Part shown: one piece after another, positions 30,673 to 32,682 of the stretch
Position numbering within the stretch: the first letter of the stretch is position 1
Layout of the letters: each line of letters begins with the position of its first letter
NCBI GenBank assembly: GCA_021778125.1
Contig: JAJYCT010000017.1
Location: 1-32,682, forward strand
Length of the DNA stretch: 32,682 nucleotides
Origin: Myxococcales bacterium
Lineage (GTDB): Bacteria > Myxococcota_A > Polyangia > Polyangiales > Polyangiaceae
Reading direction: 5' to 3'
The notes under the pieces: model-generated
Database searches by the model: none
Seen by the model: the letters and a program-made list of their open reading frames with translations, nothing else
What the model was told of the DNA's origin: nothing
Made by a program: the position numbers and the translations under genes

Positions 30673-31938
30673 TCAGATCCCGTCGAGCTTCGCCCGCTTG
30701 GGAATGACCACGATGCCCTTCTCGGTCACGAAGAATCGCTGCCGGTCGGCGTCGCGATCGAAGCCGATGACCGTGCCTGCGGGGATCTCGACGTCCTTGT
30801 CGATGATGGCGCGCCGGATCTTGGCGTGCCGTCCGACGCGCACGCGCTCGAAGAGGACGCTCTCCTCGACCTCGCTGAACGAGTTTACGCGACAACCGAC
30901 GCCCAGCACGCTTCGGTGGATGCGTCCGCCCGAGATGATGCACCCGTGGCTGACGAGCGAGTCGGTCGCGATCCCGACGCGAGCCTGCGCCTCGTCGCGG
31001 AACACGAACTTGGCCGGCGGGTCGTGCGTCGCGCCCGTGCGGATGGGCCACCGGAAGTTGTAGAGGTTGAACTGCGGATGGATCTCGATGAGGTCCATCT
31101 GCGCCTCCCAGTACGCGTCGACGGTGCCGACGTCGCGCCAGTACCCCCGGTTGCGTTCGTCCTCGCCGGGGACGTGGTTGGTCGCGAAGTCGTACGCGAA
31201 GATCGCGGCCCCCTTCCGGACGAGCCGCGGGAGGATGTCGTGCCCAAAGTCGTGCAGGCTGTCCTCGAGGTGCTCGTCCTCCTCGAGCTCGCGGAGCAGC
31301 ACGTCGGGGTTGAACACGTAGTTGCCCATCGACGCGAGGCACATGTCGCCCCGGCCGGGGATCGTCGGCGGGTCCTGGACCTTCTCGTGGAACGCCACGA
31401 TGCGCCCGCTCTCGCTCACCTCGAGCACCCCGAGGTCGCCGGCGGTCTCCCTCGGCACCGGGATGGCCGCCACGGTGGCCGCGGCGCCGCTGCTCTGGTG
31501 GAACGCCAGCATCTGGCGGACGTCCATCTTGTAGACGTGGTCGCCGCCGAAGATGCACACCAACTCCGGCCGCTCGTCCTTGACCACGTGCTGGCACTGC
31601 CACACGGCGTCGGCCGAGCCGCGGTACCACGTCTTGCCCGTGCGCTGCTGCGCGGGGATCGCCTCGATGAACTGATCGAGGATCGTCGCCAGGCGCCAGT
31701 CGCGGGCGATGTGCTCCTCGAGCGAGGCGCTCTTGTACTGCGTGAGCACCTTGATGCGCGAGACGCCCGAGTTGACGAAGTTCGACAGGACGATGTCGAT
31801 GATCCGGTAGCGACCGCCGAACGGGACCGCCGGCTTCGCGCGATCGAGCGTCAGCGGGTACAGGCGCTTGCCCTCGCCACCGGCGAGGATCATCACGAGC
31901 ACCTGGGTGGTGTCGAACGCGGGCAGCCGGTCGTTCAT
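30673..31938 (-). CDS. glgC: Glucose-1-phosphate adenylyltransferase
   Basis: GlgC makes ADP-glucose from glucose-1-phosphate and ATP, the committed step of bacterial glycogen synthesis. The product is 421 residues from the ATG at 31938; the ORF track begins two residues earlier at a TTG. Landmarks are the pyrophosphorylase loop LAGGEGKRLYPLTLDRAKPAVPFGG, RIIDIVLSNFVNSG, YRGSADAVWQ, FGGDHVYKMD, GNYVFNP, YWRDVGTVDAYWEA and the C-terminal left-handed helix (SLVSHGCIISGGRIHRSVLGVGCRV...). The allosteric N-terminal region around the start is short, as in non-photosynthetic enzymes. The phosphatase gene follows 11 bases after the stop. Confident. Confidence 0.95.
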   Translation of the reverse strand: MNDRLPAFDTTQVLVMILAGGEGKRLYPLTLDRAKPAVPFGGRYRIIDIVLSNFVNSGVSRIKVLTQYKSASLEEHIARDWRLATILDQFIEAIPAQQRTGKTWYRGSADAVWQCQHVVKDERPELVCIFGGDHVYKMDVRQMLAFHQSSGAAATVAAIPVPRETAGDLGVLEVSESGRIVAFHEKVQDPPTIPGRGDMCLASMGNYVFNPDVLLRELEEDEHLEDSLHDFGHDILPRLVRKGAAIFAYDFATNHVPGEDERNRGYWRDVGTVDAYWEAQMDLIEIHPQFNLYNFRWPIRTGATHDPPAKFVFRDEAQARVGIATDSLVSHGCIISGGRIHRSVLGVGCRVNSFSEVEESVLFERVRVGRHAKIRRAIIDKDVEIPAGTVIGFDRDADRQRFFVTEKGIVVIPKRAKLDGI

Positions 31939-31969
31939 GCGCAAGGTGATGGTATCGCCGCCCGGCGAC

Positions 31970-32682
31970 TCAGGGCTTGACGAATTTCAGGACGAACCGA
32001 TCGCTCGTACCGCGGCGTTCGCCGGCCTCGCGGGGCGACGCGCTCCAGTCGCGCGTGTCGGAGGGGTTACGCAGAAAGTCCGCCGTCGCGACGTGCTGGA
32101 AGCCGGCGCGCTCGACGTCCCGGAGGACGGAGAGCTCCTCGATGCGGTGGACCGTCTCGACGTCCGCCGTCCCGTGGCCTTCGAGCGCGCTGTGGTCGAC
32201 GACGACGTACTCGCCGCCCTTCTTGAGCGCGTCGTAGACGGCGCGGTTCATCTTGTCGCGGTCCGCGCCGATCCATACGGCGTCGTGATAGGTGAGCACG
32301 ATGACGACGGCGTCGAGGTTCTTCGCGTCGGCGGGGAAGGGTGCCTCGATCTCGCGGTCGCTGCGCACCACGTTCTTCATGGCGGGGCGCGCGAGGCGCT
32401 CCGCCCAGGGCTTCTCGATGAACCTGAGGAAGCCTGGGTTGTTCTGCCCGTAGACGCGGCCCTTGGGCCCGACGGCGCGCGCGAGCAGCTCGGTCGTGTA
32501 GCCGCCGCCGGCGAGGAGCTCGGCCACGCGCATGCCCGGCTTGAGATCCAGGAAGGCGAGCAGCTCGCCGGGGTGGCGCCCCGCATCGAGCTTGCGGTCG
32601 TCGTCGGTGCGATCCTTCGCGTCCACGATCGCCTTGATCGGCGCGGGCACCGCGAGGGGCGCCGCGGGCTGGCGCTGCCGCG
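31970..32682 (-). CDS. SAM-dependent methyltransferase (5' end outside window)
   Basis: The frame stays open to the window edge beyond the GTG at 32650, so the N-terminus lies outside. The visible 237 residues include an Asp-rich lead (KAIVDAKDRTDDDRKLDAGRHPGELLAFLDLKPGMRVAELLAGGGYTTELLARAVGPKG), where the LLAGGGYTTE motif I is typical of class I methyltransferases found next to exported or cell-envelope functions. It continues with ADAKNLDAVVIVLTYHDAVWIGADRDKMNRAVYDALKKGGEYVVVDHS. This pattern matches the common 'class I SAM-dependent methyltransferase' lineage that often has a signal peptide, and the tail SASPREAGERRGTSDRFVLKFVKP is typical. The substrate is unknown. It ends 32 bases before glgC, so the two may be co-transcribed. 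Confidence 0.8.
   Translation of the reverse strand, partial: RQRQPAAPLAVPAPIKAIVDAKDRTDDDRKLDAGRHPGELLAFLDLKPGMRVAELLAGGGYTTELLARAVGPKGRVYGQNNPGFLRFIEKPWAERLARPAMKNVVRSDREIEAPFPADAKNLDAVVIVLTYHDAVWIGADRDKMNRAVYDALKKGGEYVVVDHSALEGHGTADVETVHRIEELSVLRDVERAGFQHVATADFLRNPSDTRDWSASPREAGERRGTSDRFVLKFVKP

Noticed and set aside
1-32682. tRNA, rRNA, CRISPR arrays, insertion sequences, prophage genes
   Set aside because: Looked for and not seen: no transposase or integrase motifs, no regular short repeats with spacers, and no recognisable tRNA cloverleaf by eye.

Overview
The window is about 32.7 kb of very GC-rich bacterial chromosome, packed with genes on both strands. Its content points to a myxobacterium-like member of the Myxococcota: Ser/Thr protein kinases, many small lipoproteins of no known family, a Cys-rich secreted lipoprotein, a sigma-54-activator-like membrane protein, a PilZ-like protein, and frequent GTG starts with ATGA/GTGA stop-start overlaps. 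That placement is an inference from gene content; there is no rRNA or tRNA here. I see no insertion sequence, phage, CRISPR array or tRNA, and no gene-free stretch above about 300 bases.

Layout. 1-2304 (+): the 3' end of an asparagine-synthetase-like gene, an unknown protein coupled to it, and a cupin. 2340-5826 (-): a lipoprotein, IlvE, an unknown protein, and a lipoprotein whose reading frame is broken by an apparent 1-base loss in a Gly/Ser linker. 5914-6543 (+): an Fe-S uracil-DNA glycosylase. 6556-8579 (-): two translationally coupled paralogues joining a cyclic-nucleotide-binding domain to a membrane domain. 8656-9258 (+): a lipoprotein. 9305-10267 (-): a small unknown protein and a Smr-domain protein. 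10414-11511 (+): a probable pseudokinase. 11544-12137 (-): a Nudix hydrolase. 12168-13652 (+): cysE, smpB and a PilZ-like gene, probably one operon.

13767-14339 (+) is the most striking locus: a lipoprotein-type peroxiredoxin-like gene interrupted by one in-frame TGA. The TGA sits exactly where the first Cys of the family's CxxC redox motif belongs, and a perfect 7-bp hairpin with a GGU loop lies 15-31 nt beyond it. I read this as a selenoprotein (UxxC).

14400-16227 (+): two membrane proteins, the second apparently lacking its N-terminal part. 16224-18677 (-): a three-gene ABC-2 type operon (permease, ATPase, permease) whose ATPase has lost its Walker A lysine and other key residues. It is divergent from 18741-21059 (+), a multi-pass membrane protein with a GAF-like region and a degenerate NtrC-type AAA+ domain. 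21156-23956 holds a lipoprotein, a divergent pair of orphan proteins and a Cys-rich lipoprotein. 23982-25585 (-): prmA and rsmE (modification of the translation machinery). 25641-26204 (+): a small exported protein. 26276-31938 (-): a membrane Ser/Thr kinase, a B12-type radical SAM enzyme, a Rieske protein, a PPP-family phosphatase and GlgC. The window ends inside a methyltransferase gene (-).

Two themes stand out. One is the number of signalling or NTPase folds with missing catalytic residues (pseudokinase, ABC ATPase, sigma-54-activator-like protein). The other is the probable surface-anchored selenoprotein.
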